From an uncultured Oscillibacter sp. (GTDB lineage: Bacteria; Bacillota; Clostridia; Oscillospirales; Oscillospiraceae): 64,000 nt of DNA. The notes beneath the pieces are model-generated. The model had not been told where the DNA came from. It worked only from the letters and a program-made list of their open reading frames with translations, and ran no database searches. The DNA lies in NCBI GenBank assembly GCA_910584075.1, contig CAJTZI010000008.1, positions 1 through 64,000 on the forward strand, written 5' to 3'. Position numbers and translations under genes: made by a program. Shown in pieces: positions 24,087 to 32,339 of this stretch; positions within the stretch are counted from its first letter, which is position 1; every line of letters starts with the position of its first letter.

Positions 24087-25976
24087 TCAGGCCAGCTCCG
24101 CCTGACCGGTGTACAGCTGGTAGTATCTCCCCCGCTGCGCAATCAGATCCTCATGGTCGCCCCGCTCAATAATCTTCCCCTGTTCCAGCACCATGATGGC
24201 CTTGGCGTTGCGGACCGTGGAGAGGCGGTGAGCAATGACAAACACCGTCCGTCCCGCCATCAGCCGGTCCATGCCCTGCTCGATCAGCTTCTCCGTCCGG
24301 GTGTCGATGGAGCTGGTGGCCTCATCCAGAATGAGCACCGGCGGGTTGGCGCAGGCCGCCCGGGCAATATTCAAAAGCTGCCTCTCCCCTTGGCTCAGAC
24401 TTCCGCCGCCAGAGAGCACCGTGTCGTATCCCTTGGGCAGGTGGCGGATAAACCCGTCCGCCCCCGCCAGCCGGGCGGCGGCCTCCACCTCCTCATCTGT
24501 TGCGTCCAGACGGCCGTAGCGGATGTTGTCCGCCACGGTGCCGGTAAAGAGGTGGGTGTCCTGGAGGACCACGCCCAGGGACCGGCGCAGGGCGTCCTTG
24601 GAGATCTCCCGCACGTCGATGCCGTCATAGGTGATGGCGCCGCTCTGGATCTCATAGAAGCGATTGATCAGGCTCGTGATGGTGGTCTTGCCCGCGCCGG
24701 TGGAGCCCACAAAGGCGATCTTCTGTCCGGGCTTGGCAAAGAGGGAGATGCCGTCCAGCACAATGCGGTCTTCATTGTAGCCAAATACCACATGGTCAAA
24801 CCGCACGTCACCCCGGAGGGGGACCAGCGTCCCATCGGGCTTCAGCCAGGCCCAGGCGTTGTTGTCGTAGTGAACCCGGGTGACGCCGCCGGACGCATCC
24901 TGCGCCGCCCGCACCAGCTGCACCCTGCCCCGGTCCGTCTCCGGCTGGGCCTCCATCACCTCGAAGACCCGCTCCGCGCCGGCCACGGCGGAGAGAATGG
25001 TGTTCATCTGCTGGGAGATCTGGGTGACGGGCTGGCCCACCTGCCGGGTGTACTGGAGGAAGGCCCCCAAATCCCCCAGCTGGAAGGCCCCACCGCTGTG
25101 GATGGCGAACACGGCGCCCAGGCAGCAGCTGAGGGCGTAGTTGATATAGTTCAGGTTGCCCATGGCGGGCATCATGGCTCCGGCATAGGCGTGGGCCCGG
25201 GAGGCCGCCTGACGGTATGCCTCGTTCCGGGCATAGAAGCCCTCCTTCGCGGCGGCCTCATGGTTGAAGACCTTGATGACCTTCTGCCCCTCGATCATCT
25301 CCTCGATGTAGCCGTTGACCTCTCCCAGAGCGCTCTGCTGGGCGGCAAAATACCGCCGGCTGCGGCCGCCGATAATCCTGACCACCAGCAGCATCACACC
25401 CAGCACGGCAAAGGTGATCATCGTCAGCACAGGGCTGAGGACGAGCATCATGAGGATGGTTCCCACAAAGTTCAGCGTGCAGGAGACCACGCTGCCAAAG
25501 CTGTTGTTCAACGCCTCGGAGATGGTCTCGATGTCGTTGGTGTAGCGGCTCATCAGCTCGCCGTGGGTGTGGGTGTCAAAGTATTTCAGCGGCAGCTTCT
25601 GCGTCCGCTCAAACAGGTCCGCCCGGATCTTCGCCACGCAGGTCTGGGAGATGTGCACCATGATCCTGGCGTAGCCGAAGGAACAGACCGCCCCTGTGAC
25701 ATACACTGCCGCCATGAGGCACAGCATCCGTGCAAGCCCCGGAAAGTCCCCGGGCAGAATATAGTCGTTGATCAGGGGCTTGATGAGGTAGGAGCCCCCC
25801 ACGGTGCATGCGGCGCTGACGCACAGCAGCACTATCACCACCGCCAGCAGCGCCTTGTAGCGCCCCAGGTAGGCCATGAGCTTTGCAAGAGTGGCGCGGG
25901 TATTCTTCGGCTTCTGAAAGCCGCCCCTCGGGCCGTGATGGCCTCCCGGCCCCATAGGTCTTTTGTTCTCAGCCAC
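24087..25976 (-). CDS. ABC exporter half-transporter, catalytic NBD partner
   Basis: This 629-residue permease-ATPase fusion has an N-terminal Gly/Pro/His-rich cytoplasmic tail, six membrane segments (about 45-330) and a nucleotide-binding domain from about 395. Walker A is GSTGAGKTT, the signature is LSQGERQLL, and Walker B is VLILDEATSSID with the catalytic Glu. A 40-residue insert before the NBD is typical of one half of heterodimeric exporters. It overlaps the partner gene by 8 bases. The non-standard LSQGE signature complements the partner's degenerate Walker B, as in the TM287/288 and BmrCD types. Likely substrate class is drugs, peptides or lipids; MarR control favours drugs. Confidence 0.95.
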   Translation of the reverse strand: MAENKRPMGPGGHHGPRGGFQKPKNTRATLAKLMAYLGRYKALLAVVIVLLCVSAACTVGGSYLIKPLINDYILPGDFPGLARMLCLMAAVYVTGAVCSFGYARIMVHISQTCVAKIRADLFERTQKLPLKYFDTHTHGELMSRYTNDIETISEALNNSFGSVVSCTLNFVGTILMMLVLSPVLTMITFAVLGVMLLVVRIIGGRSRRYFAAQQSALGEVNGYIEEMIEGQKVIKVFNHEAAAKEGFYARNEAYRQAASRAHAYAGAMMPAMGNLNYINYALSCCLGAVFAIHSGGAFQLGDLGAFLQYTRQVGQPVTQISQQMNTILSAVAGAERVFEVMEAQPETDRGRVQLVRAAQDASGGVTRVHYDNNAWAWLKPDGTLVPLRGDVRFDHVVFGYNEDRIVLDGISLFAKPGQKIAFVGSTGAGKTTITSLINRFYEIQSGAITYDGIDVREISKDALRRSLGVVLQDTHLFTGTVADNIRYGRLDATDEEVEAAARLAGADGFIRHLPKGYDTVLSGGGSLSQGERQLLNIARAACANPPVLILDEATSSIDTRTEKLIEQGMDRLMAGRTVFVIAHRLSTVRNAKAIMVLEQGKIIERGDHEDLIAQRGRYYQLYTGQAELA

Positions 25977-27732
25977 CGATGCTCACCCCTTCCTGCTGGG
26001 ACTGGTACACATCCCGGTAGATTTCACAGCTCTCCATCAGCTCCTCATGGGTCCCCTGGGCGGCGACACGGCCGCCGTCCATCACCAGAATCATATCTGC
26101 GTCCCGCACGGAGGCCACCCGCTGAGCGATAATCAGCTTGGTGGCGTCCTTCAATTCATTGGCGAAGGCCTCCCGTATTTTGGCGTCCGTGGCTGTGTCC
26201 ACGGCGCTGGTGGAGTCGTCCAGAATCAGCACCTTGGGCTTTTTCAAAATCGCCCGGGCGATGCACAGCCGCTGCTTCTGCCCGCCGGAGACGTTGACAC
26301 CCCCCTGGCCCAGGTCGGTATCCAGGCCGTCGGCCATCCGCTCCAGAAACTCATCTGCGCAGGCGGCGCGGCAGGCCGCCCACAGCTCCTCCTCCGAGGC
26401 GTCCGGGTCTCCCCACAGGAGGTTTTCCCGAATGGTGCCGGAGAAGAGGGTGTTCTTCTGCAAGACCATGCTCACCGCGTCCCGCAGGTGCTCCATGGTG
26501 TAGGCCGCCACTGGCCGGCCGCCCACGGACACCGTGCCCTCCCCCGCCTCGTAGAGCCGGGGAATCAGGGACACCAGGGTGGTCTTGGCGCTGCCGGTTC
26601 CGCCCAGAATGCCCACAGTGGCCCCGGCGGGGATGTGAAGGCTCACATCCCGGAGAACCCACTCCGTGTTCCCCGGATTGTACTTGAAGGAGACGCGGTC
26701 GAAGTCAATGCTGCCGTCCTTCACGGCGGCGGGAATCTCCCGGCCCTCCCCGTCCGTGTCCGCCTCCGCGGCTTCATCGGTGATGGCAGGCTCCTCCTCC
26801 AGCACCTCCACGATCCGGCGGGCACAGGCCGCAGAGCGGCTGAGCATCATGAAGATCATGGAGACCATCATGAGGGACATCATGATCTGGGTGATATAGG
26901 TGAAATAGGTCATCAGCTTTCCCGCCTCCAGAGTCCCGGCGTAGACCATCTGTCCGCCGAACCACATGACGGCGATGATGGTGCCGTAGACGATCAGCAT
27001 CATGATGGGCATATTGACCACCACCACGCCGAAGGCCCGGAGGGAGGTGTCCTTCAGATCGTGGTTGCGGGCAGCGAATTTCTCCTTCTCATGCTCCTCC
27101 CGGACAAAGGACTTCACCACCCGGATTCCCGCCAGATTCTCCTGCACCACCAGATTCAGCGCGTCGGTCTTCTCCTGGAGAGAGCGGAACATGGGCCCCA
27201 CCCGGGTCAGAATCAGCGCCACGGCAATCAGAAGCAGGGGCATGGCCGCCAGAAACACGCTGCTCAGCCGCAGGCTGATGCGCACGGACAGCACCAGGGC
27301 CGACACCAGCATCACCGGAGCACGCACCAGCAGCCGCATCCCCATCATCAGCGTCATCTGCATGGCGTTGACATCATTGGTGAGCCTTGTGACCAGAGAG
27401 GCGGTGGAGAACTTCTCGATATTGGAGAAGGCAAAGCTCTGGATGTGGTCGTACTCCGCCCGGCGGAGGTTTGAGCCGAAGCCCTGGCCCGCCACGGAGG
27501 ACAGCACCGCCGCCCCCAGCCCCAGAACCAGAGACACCATGGCCATGGCCACCATGACCCCGCCCTGGCGCAGAATGTAGCCCTGGTCGGCATTTTTGAT
27601 GCCGATGTCCACAATGTCGCTCATCACCAGAGGGATCAGCAGCTCGAACACCGCCTCCAGGGCGCTGCACACAACGCCGGCGGCAATCCACTTTCCGTAT
27701 GGCCGCGCGCAGGGCCACAGTTTTTCCATCAT
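25969..27732 (-). CDS. ABC exporter half-transporter, degenerate NBD partner
   Basis: A 587-residue half-transporter: six membrane segments (about 15-315) and an NBD from about 340. Walker A is GGTGSAKTTLV, where the usual Gly before Lys is Ala. The signature VSGGQKQRL is near-canonical. Walker B is VLILDDSTSAVD, with Asp replacing the catalytic Glu. That substitution marks the non-hydrolysing site of asymmetric heterodimers. The gene overlaps marR by 4 bases (27729-27732) and the second ABC gene by 8, so all three are one operon. It would work only with the product of 24087-25976. Confidence 0.95.
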   Translation of the reverse strand: MMEKLWPCARPYGKWIAAGVVCSALEAVFELLIPLVMSDIVDIGIKNADQGYILRQGGVMVAMAMVSLVLGLGAAVLSSVAGQGFGSNLRRAEYDHIQSFAFSNIEKFSTASLVTRLTNDVNAMQMTLMMGMRLLVRAPVMLVSALVLSVRISLRLSSVFLAAMPLLLIAVALILTRVGPMFRSLQEKTDALNLVVQENLAGIRVVKSFVREEHEKEKFAARNHDLKDTSLRAFGVVVVNMPIMMLIVYGTIIAVMWFGGQMVYAGTLEAGKLMTYFTYITQIMMSLMMVSMIFMMLSRSAACARRIVEVLEEEPAITDEAAEADTDGEGREIPAAVKDGSIDFDRVSFKYNPGNTEWVLRDVSLHIPAGATVGILGGTGSAKTTLVSLIPRLYEAGEGTVSVGGRPVAAYTMEHLRDAVSMVLQKNTLFSGTIRENLLWGDPDASEEELWAACRAACADEFLERMADGLDTDLGQGGVNVSGGQKQRLCIARAILKKPKVLILDDSTSAVDTATDAKIREAFANELKDATKLIIAQRVASVRDADMILVMDGGRVAAQGTHEELMESCEIYRDVYQSQQEGVSIGG

Positions 27733-28172
27733 GTATGCAATTCCTCCTTCAAATTCTCAACAATCCGGTCCAGCAGCCGCAGCAGCGTCTCCCGCTCTTC
27801 CGCGGAAAAGCCCCGGACCATGGCCTCCTCACTGGCCAGAAAGCTCTCCACAAACCGGGCCTGCCGCTCCCGGCCCTTGTCCGTCAGGGTGATGAGCCGC
27901 CGCCGTGCGTCCGTGTCGCTGACGGTCCGCAGAACCAGTCCCTTCTCCTCCATCCGGTCCAGAATACCGTTGACGGTGGAGGGCTTTGCTCGCATGAACT
28001 CCGTGAGCTCCCGCTGGGGCACCCGGCCCCCGTGCTGGTTGAGATACATCAGAACGTGGGTCTGGACCGGTGTCACGTCATAGCGGGACACCCGCGCGTC
28101 CATGGCGCATTTTGCCATCTGCGCCGCCCAGCCCAGGGTGGGGCCCAGGCGGCGGGAATCGTCCTGCCACAT
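27729..28172 (-). CDS. MarR-family repressor of the ABC exporter operon
   Basis: This 147-residue winged-helix protein has the MarR core: VTPVQTHVLMYLNQHGGRVP, then QRELTEFMRAKPSTVNGILD as recognition helix region, and DARRRLITLTDKGRE as the wing. AAAGGAGG precedes the ATG at 28172. It is the first gene of the operon with two ABC half-transporters, the common arrangement for drug-responsive MarR/exporter systems. A near-perfect 31-bp palindrome between its promoter and start codon (28205-28235) is the likely operator, so it should repress itself and the exporter until a ligand binds. Confidence 0.93.
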   Translation of the reverse strand: MWQDDSRRLGPTLGWAAQMAKCAMDARVSRYDVTPVQTHVLMYLNQHGGRVPQRELTEFMRAKPSTVNGILDRMEEKGLVLRTVSDTDARRRLITLTDKGRERQARFVESFLASEEAMVRGFSAEERETLLRLLDRIVENLKEELHT

Positions 28173-28204
28173 CGCCGCGCCTCCTTTCGCTGGAATGGCA
28201 AAAT

Positions 28205-28263
28205 ATTTAGTCAGCTAAATATTAGCAGACTAAATAATAGCACACGGTTCCCTGTCCTGTCAA
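28205..28263 (-). promoter_or_regulatory. Promoter and palindromic operator of the marR-ABC operon
   Basis: On the minus strand TTGACA (28263-28258), an 18-base spacer and TATTAT (28239-28234). From the -10 box downstream runs a palindrome (28205-28235) with outer arms ATTTAGTC/GACTAAAT and inner arms TAGC/GCTA. A MarR dimer bound here would block RNA polymerase. Confidence 0.85.
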
Positions 28264-28358
28264 TGTGCAAAATGACAATCATTTTTGAACGAATTGTAAA
28301 TGAAAAATGCCGAAATTCGTCTGCTTGTAAACAAATTGTGAAGGATCGCTAAAGGAGG

Positions 28359-28387
28359 TTGACTTTTCCCTCTGCCTCGGATATGAT
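28359..28387 (+). promoter_or_regulatory. Sigma-A promoter of a short transcript
   Basis: TTGACT (28359-28364), a 17-base spacer and TATGAT (28382-28387). No start codon with a ribosome site follows before a strong terminator about 70-100 bases downstream. Confidence 0.65.
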
Positions 28388-28393
28388 GGGCTC

Positions 28394-28495
28394 ATCAAGC
28401 AGAGAGCTTGAGCTACACACACCATTTTCCCTCTCCTTTCTCTATAATCATACGGGGAAGCGGGCAATCCGAACGGATTGCCCGCTTTCTCGTTT
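28394..28495 (+). ncRNA. Candidate small RNA of about 100 bases
   Basis: Between a good promoter and a strong intrinsic terminator lies no convincing coding frame. The predicted RNA has a 5' hairpin CAAGC-AGAGA-GCTTG (28396-28410), a pyrimidine-rich single-stranded middle, and a terminator hairpin AAGCGGGCAATC/GATTGCCCGCTT (28458-28487) with a T-rich tail ending TTTT. The middle resembles a target-pairing region (CCCTCTCCTTTCTC, anti-Shine-Dalgarno-like). It could instead be a leader attenuator of the genes starting at 28659. I matched it to no known riboswitch. Confidence 0.5.
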
Positions 28496-28606
28496 TCCCG
28501 CAGGCGGCTATCCCCCTCGGTCTCCCACTCCCTCACCCACGGCGGCCCACCCATACAGCCTTTCATGAATATCATTTTATTTTTATCGAAAAACAATAAA
28601 TTATTA

Positions 28607-28635
28607 TTGACAATCACTCTATTCCATGGTAGGAT
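28607..28635 (+). promoter_or_regulatory. Sigma-A promoter of the DUF2975 operon
   Basis: A perfect TTGACA (28607-28612), a 17-base spacer and TAGGAT (28630-28635). The flanking sequence from 28565 is AT-rich. Transcription starts about 15-20 bases before the first gene. Confidence 0.7.
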
Positions 28636-28658
28636 ACCAGACAAAGGAGGTGCCCGCC

Positions 28659-28838
28659 ATGTTCTTGACCGCTTTTCTGATTCCTGCCGGACTGGCGCTG
28701 CTCATCCTGGCCGCGGTGCTGCTGGTCCAGGGTGTGCGGCAGAGTCACAGGGGGAAACTGTTCTCCTCCGTTGGGATTCTGGCGATTTTAGCAGCCGGGT
28801 GCGCGGTGATGATGGAGTTCATCACCCGGCCACTGTGA
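28659..28838 (+). CDS. Small two-helix membrane protein, 59 residues
   Basis: The short product has two hydrophobic segments (FLIPAGLALLILAAVLLVQG and a second at about 36-52) joined by a basic loop RQSHRGK. AAAGGAGG lies 8 bases before the ATG at 28659. It is followed 13 bases after its stop by the DUF2975 gene and shares its promoter. No named family was recognised. It probably sits in the membrane with the DUF2975 protein. Confidence 0.7.
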   Translation: MFLTAFLIPAGLALLILAAVLLVQGVRQSHRGKLFSSVGILAILAAGCAVMMEFITRPL

Positions 28839-28851
28839 GGAGGGAAGTTTT

Positions 28852-29433
28852 TTGAAGAATGCCTCGGTTCAGAAAATCGCAGAGATTCTGCGAATACTGG
28901 TTTTGATTACCTTCATCTGTAACTTGGCCGCTCTGCTGCTGGTCCCGGGCCTGGTGTATTTCCGCTCGGACATTGCCCATAGGATCGAGTTTTCCCATTT
29001 GCAGCGCATTTTTGACTACGATTTCAACGACGGTCTTGGCAATCTCCTGGGCATCTACCTGACGGAGGTCTGGCGGGAACCCTACACTGCGGCCCTGACT
29101 CTGTTCCTGCTTTTCTCGGGAATCTGCACCGCCGTAATCCTGTTACAGGCTATCCGGGTGCTGTGCACCATCGTGGAGGGGAGCCGGAACCCCTTTACAA
29201 TGGAAAACGCCGCCAGCCTCCGCCGGGCCGCCGTGTGCTGCTTCCTCATCGCCGCCGCAGCCCTGGCCCGAGTCATTTTCAGCGTCTGTTACTACCGCTC
29301 CCCTCTGCCCCTGGCCACCTATAACGCCCTGTTCGTCCCCATGTTCGCCATGGGCGGACTGCTGTGTCTGGTCATGTCCGCTCTCTTCCGTCAGGCGGCG
29401 GAACTGAAGGCGGAGAATGACCTGACCATTTGA
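28852..29433 (+). CDS. DUF2975 membrane protein
   Basis: A 193-residue protein with four hydrophobic segments in the DUF2975 arrangement; the segment RNPFTMENAASLRRAAVCCF after the second helix pair is the family's most recognisable block. It begins at TTG 28852, with GAGGAGGG at the right distance and no better ATG. DUF2975 genes are commonly paired with a short XRE regulator, as here with the gene at 29442. The function is unknown; the pair is often described as a membrane sensor with a DNA-binding partner. Confidence 0.82.
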   Translation: MKNASVQKIAEILRILVLITFICNLAALLLVPGLVYFRSDIAHRIEFSHLQRIFDYDFNDGLGNLLGIYLTEVWREPYTAALTLFLLFSGICTAVILLQAIRVLCTIVEGSRNPFTMENAASLRRAAVCCFLIAAAALARVIFSVCYYRSPLPLATYNALFVPMFAMGGLLCLVMSALFRQAAELKAENDLTI

Positions 29434-29441
29434 GGTGGGCC

Positions 29442-29660
29442 ATGATCGTAGTGAATCTGGATGTGATGATGGCAAGGCGGAAGATGAGCCTGTCCCAGCT
29501 GTCGGAAAAGGTGGATGTGACTCTGGCAAACCTCTCGATTTTGAAGAACAACAAGGCCAAGGCGGTGCGCTTTTCCACCCTGGAGGCCATCTGCGCCGCC
29601 CTGGACTGCCAGCCGGGGGACATCCTGGAGTTCGTACCAGATCAGGACCCCGGCCAATAA
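29442..29660 (+). CDS. Short XRE (YozG-like) regulator
   Basis: This 72-residue protein is a single Cro/CI helix-turn-helix (MMARRKMSLSQLSEKVDVTL, then NLSILKNNKAKAVRFSTLEA) ending in CQPGDILEFVPD, typical of the YozG/HTH_26 group. Its ATG at 29442 is 8 bases after the DUF2975 stop, with TGAGGTGGG upstream, so the two are coupled. It probably controls its own operon in response to a membrane signal relayed through the DUF2975 protein. Confidence 0.88.
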   Translation: MIVVNLDVMMARRKMSLSQLSEKVDVTLANLSILKNNKAKAVRFSTLEAICAALDCQPGDILEFVPDQDPGQ

Positions 29661-29712
29661 AGAAACATTTGCTGTCCGTTGTCAGCGGACAGCCCGAATA
29701 GGAGAATCGGAT

Positions 29713-31233
29713 ATGGACAACATGGAAAAAGCCCTCGTTCCGGAGGGTGCGGCGAAGCCTGCCCGAAATGTACGGAAAATTTACGAAGTCACTCCCCGCA
29801 GCCGTCTGCTGCTGGCAGCTGCTCTGGCCTTCTGTCTTCTGCTGGTGAACGCCCTGGGCTGGCCTTGGGGCGCAGGAAACACAGTAACTGTCTTCGCCTG
29901 GTATGCCCTTTTGCTGCCGGCCGTGGGCCGGGAAGCCCTGCTCCGCCGGCGGGAGAGCCGGGTGCTGCTGGCATATAACCTACTGCTGGCCGTCTCCTTC
30001 TCCCTGACCTCCAATCCCTTCTTCCGCCTCTGGAATTTCCTGGCCTTGGCGCTGCTGATTCCTCTCCAGGCCGCCTCCCTCCCGGCATGGGATCTGCTGC
30101 CTTGGTGGCGGCCCGCCATGTTGAAAGATCGGCTGGAGCTGCTGTGCCGCGGCGCCTTCTGCCACCTGGGGGCGGCCCCGGCGGCCCTGTCCGCCGGACG
30201 GGAGAAAAAGAGCGTGAGCCTCACGGTGGTGCTGGGCTCTGCCGCCGCCCTGGCGCTGGTGTCCGTCCTGCTGCCCATCCTGGCCTCCGCGGACGCCCTC
30301 TTTGCCGCCGCCACCCGGGGACTGACGGAGTTCATTCAACTCCATTTCGCCCGGGGACTCTGGAAGTTCTTCTGGGCCCTGGTTCTGACGCCCTTTCTCT
30401 TCGGCCTGCTGTACGCCCTGCGGCACACGCCTGCCAGGGCGGGAACGCACACCCTCTGCACTGTGGACAGCGCCCTCTTCGCCATTATTCTGGGGGCTCT
30501 GGATGTGCTGTACCTGCTGTTTCTGGCGGTGCAGTCCGCGGGGCTCTTCGGCGGACCGGAGTACCTGGCCCAGCGGGGCCTCTCCTATGCCGAGTGGGCC
30601 CGCAGCGGCTTTTTTCAGATAGTGGGCGTCACCATTGTGAATCTGGCGGCCCTCATGGCGGCTCTGACCTTCTCCCAGCAGGAGGACCGGACCTGGCGAG
30701 TCCTCCGGGGCCTTGCAGCGACCCTGGTAGGGGAGAGTTTCATCCTCCTGGTCTCCGCCGCCTGGCGGATGACACTGTACGTCTCCGCCTACGGCCTGAG
30801 CTTCAAGCGCCTTATGACCTACTGGGGCATGGTGATGATGGCGCTGTTCCTGCTGGCAGCTCTGGAGAAGGTCTGGAGGCCGGACCGCTCTTTCTGCCGC
30901 AGGGCTTTTCCCCTGGCCCTGGCCGGGTGGCTGGTGATCAACTGCATCCCCGTGGACTATCTAATAGCGAAAAACCAGGTGGACCGGTACCTCTCCGGCG
31001 AGAGCCCGATTCTCAGCGTCCACTATCTGGCCTACTCCCTGTCCTATGATACACTTTCACAGCTGGCGCGGCTGAACCCAGAGCTGCCTTTGACGGTCTG
31101 CGAGGGGGACTGGTGGGGCAGCCAAAAAACGGCAGGCAGCCTGCTGGAGTCCCGGCGGCAGCAGGCCCGGACGGACTGCGCCGGCTGGCGCAGCTGGACC
31201 CTCTCCGCCTGTTTGGCCGCCGGAGGAGGCTGA
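29713..31233 (+). CDS. DUF4173/DUF4153-type polytopic membrane protein
   Basis: A 506-residue protein with a polar N-terminal 40 residues and about ten to twelve membrane segments. The core LDVLYLLFLAVQSAGLFGGP followed by YAEWARSGFFQIVGVTIVNL is the hallmark of DUF4173 proteins (formerly DUF4153), whose members often contain the same EYARSGFF-type motif. Function is unknown. It lies 52 bases after the XRE gene and before a strong bidirectional terminator, so it probably belongs to the same operon. AGGAGAATC precedes the ATG. The last 60 residues are soluble and less conserved in appearance. Confidence 0.85.
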   Translation: MDNMEKALVPEGAAKPARNVRKIYEVTPRSRLLLAAALAFCLLLVNALGWPWGAGNTVTVFAWYALLLPAVGREALLRRRESRVLLAYNLLLAVSFSLTSNPFFRLWNFLALALLIPLQAASLPAWDLLPWWRPAMLKDRLELLCRGAFCHLGAAPAALSAGREKKSVSLTVVLGSAAALALVSVLLPILASADALFAAATRGLTEFIQLHFARGLWKFFWALVLTPFLFGLLYALRHTPARAGTHTLCTVDSALFAIILGALDVLYLLFLAVQSAGLFGGPEYLAQRGLSYAEWARSGFFQIVGVTIVNLAALMAALTFSQQEDRTWRVLRGLAATLVGESFILLVSAAWRMTLYVSAYGLSFKRLMTYWGMVMMALFLLAALEKVWRPDRSFCRRAFPLALAGWLVINCIPVDYLIAKNQVDRYLSGESPILSVHYLAYSLSYDTLSQLARLNPELPLTVCEGDWWGSQKTAGSLLESRRQQARTDCAGWRSWTLSACLAAGGG

Positions 31234-31234
31234 A

Positions 31235-31265
31235 GAAGAGCGTGGACGCCTTGTCCACGCTCTTC
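31235..31265. terminator. Bidirectional terminator
   Basis: GAAGAGCGTGGAC (31235-31247) pairs perfectly with GTCCACGCTCTTC (31253-31265) around GCCTT and is followed by TCCTATTTTTTC. It lies between convergent genes. Confidence 0.92.
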
Positions 31266-31267
31266 TC

Positions 31268-32125
31268 CTATTTTTTCTCCTCCACACTGTGGGTCCGCAG
31301 ATACTCCAGCCAGATCCGGCACCCCGCCGGGTTCAGGTGCACCCCGTCAAAGTTCAGCTCATTGGGCAGGCACCCGTCCTCCCCGGCCAGGGCCTCCGCC
31401 ACATCCACCAGGGCGCAGTCCTTCTCCTCCGCCAGAGCCCGGATCACCTCGTTGTACACGCCGATGCGCTGATTGTTCACATAGCTTCCCTTGGCATCCT
31501 GCTTGGCGCTGACCGGCAGGATGGTCTGGAGGATAATCTCCGCGTCCGGATGATCCTCCCGGATGCGGTCGATGACTTTGGCGTACTGGTCGTGGAAGGT
31601 CTCCTCTTTGCTCCACCCCAGCTCGTTGATGCCCAGCATCAGATACACCTTGCCGCAGCCGGTCTCCGCCAGGGCGTCCAGCAGGGGGACCTTCTCCTTC
31701 CCCTCAGCAGGCCAGACCTTCTTGGTGAATACGGATTCCACCGTAGCCCCCACGCCGCAGAGATAGGTTCCGGTTTTCAGGCCGCTGTACAGGCGGAAGC
31801 CCTCCGTGCGGGAGTCCCCCAGAAAGACGGCGTCCTCGAAATATGTATCCTCCACGGCCTCGCTCTCCGGCACCGGGCCAAAGGGCTCCTCCGAAACGGC
31901 CGCGGCCGTTTTTGCCTGCGTCCGCTTTCCTTCCGCGCCAGAGTCCTGCTTCCCGCTCCCGGCAAGCCGCGCCGCCAAAACCGTTTCTCCCGCCTTCACC
32001 CGTGCCGGCTCCCGGACAGCTCCCGCCGGTCCTCCCGGCGTCAGCAGCGCCGCGGACACCATCAGCATTGCCAAAACGGCCGGTGTCTTTTTCCAGCTTT
32101 GTCTCTTCTCCCGCTTTCCCGCCAT
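31268..32125 (-). CDS. Exported SGNH/GDSL-type hydrolase
   Basis: A 285-residue protein with a basic N-terminus and one hydrophobic segment (AVLAMLMVSAALLTPGG), either signal peptide or anchor, then an Ala/Lys-rich linker to about 90. The SGNH domain shows AVFLGDSRTEGF (nucleophile Ser about 105), MLGINELG in block III and DGVHLN near the C-terminus with the catalytic Asp/His. Such proteins are esterases or O-acetylesterases of the cell surface; a related group acts on peptidoglycan or exopolysaccharide. The ATG at 32125 has GGGGGAGA upstream; a GTG at 32146 is a weaker alternative. Substrate is not predictable. Confidence 0.87.
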   Translation of the reverse strand: MAGKREKRQSWKKTPAVLAMLMVSAALLTPGGPAGAVREPARVKAGETVLAARLAGSGKQDSGAEGKRTQAKTAAAVSEEPFGPVPESEAVEDTYFEDAVFLGDSRTEGFRLYSGLKTGTYLCGVGATVESVFTKKVWPAEGKEKVPLLDALAETGCGKVYLMLGINELGWSKEETFHDQYAKVIDRIREDHPDAEIILQTILPVSAKQDAKGSYVNNQRIGVYNEVIRALAEEKDCALVDVAEALAGEDGCLPNELNFDGVHLNPAGCRIWLEYLRTHSVEEKK

Positions 32126-32339
32126 CTGTCTCCCCCGCTCCCGCACTCTGGTTTTTCCGCAGCTCTTCTATGTGTTTTTATTATACCTCATACTGTCGAA
32201 AAATGTCGAAACAAAATGATGAAAATTTGATGACAAATTCTTTACAATTTTTATAAAACCAGGGGGATTTTTTGACCGCTTCCAACCGCCTCCCAGAGAA
32301 GCCCCGCCCGGAGCCTGTCCGGCCCCGGGCGCACAGAGA

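Noticed and set aside
28394-28495. PreQ1 riboswitch
   Set aside because: AGCTACAC is reminiscent, but the H-type pseudoknot arrangement and A-rich tail of preQ1-I are missing.
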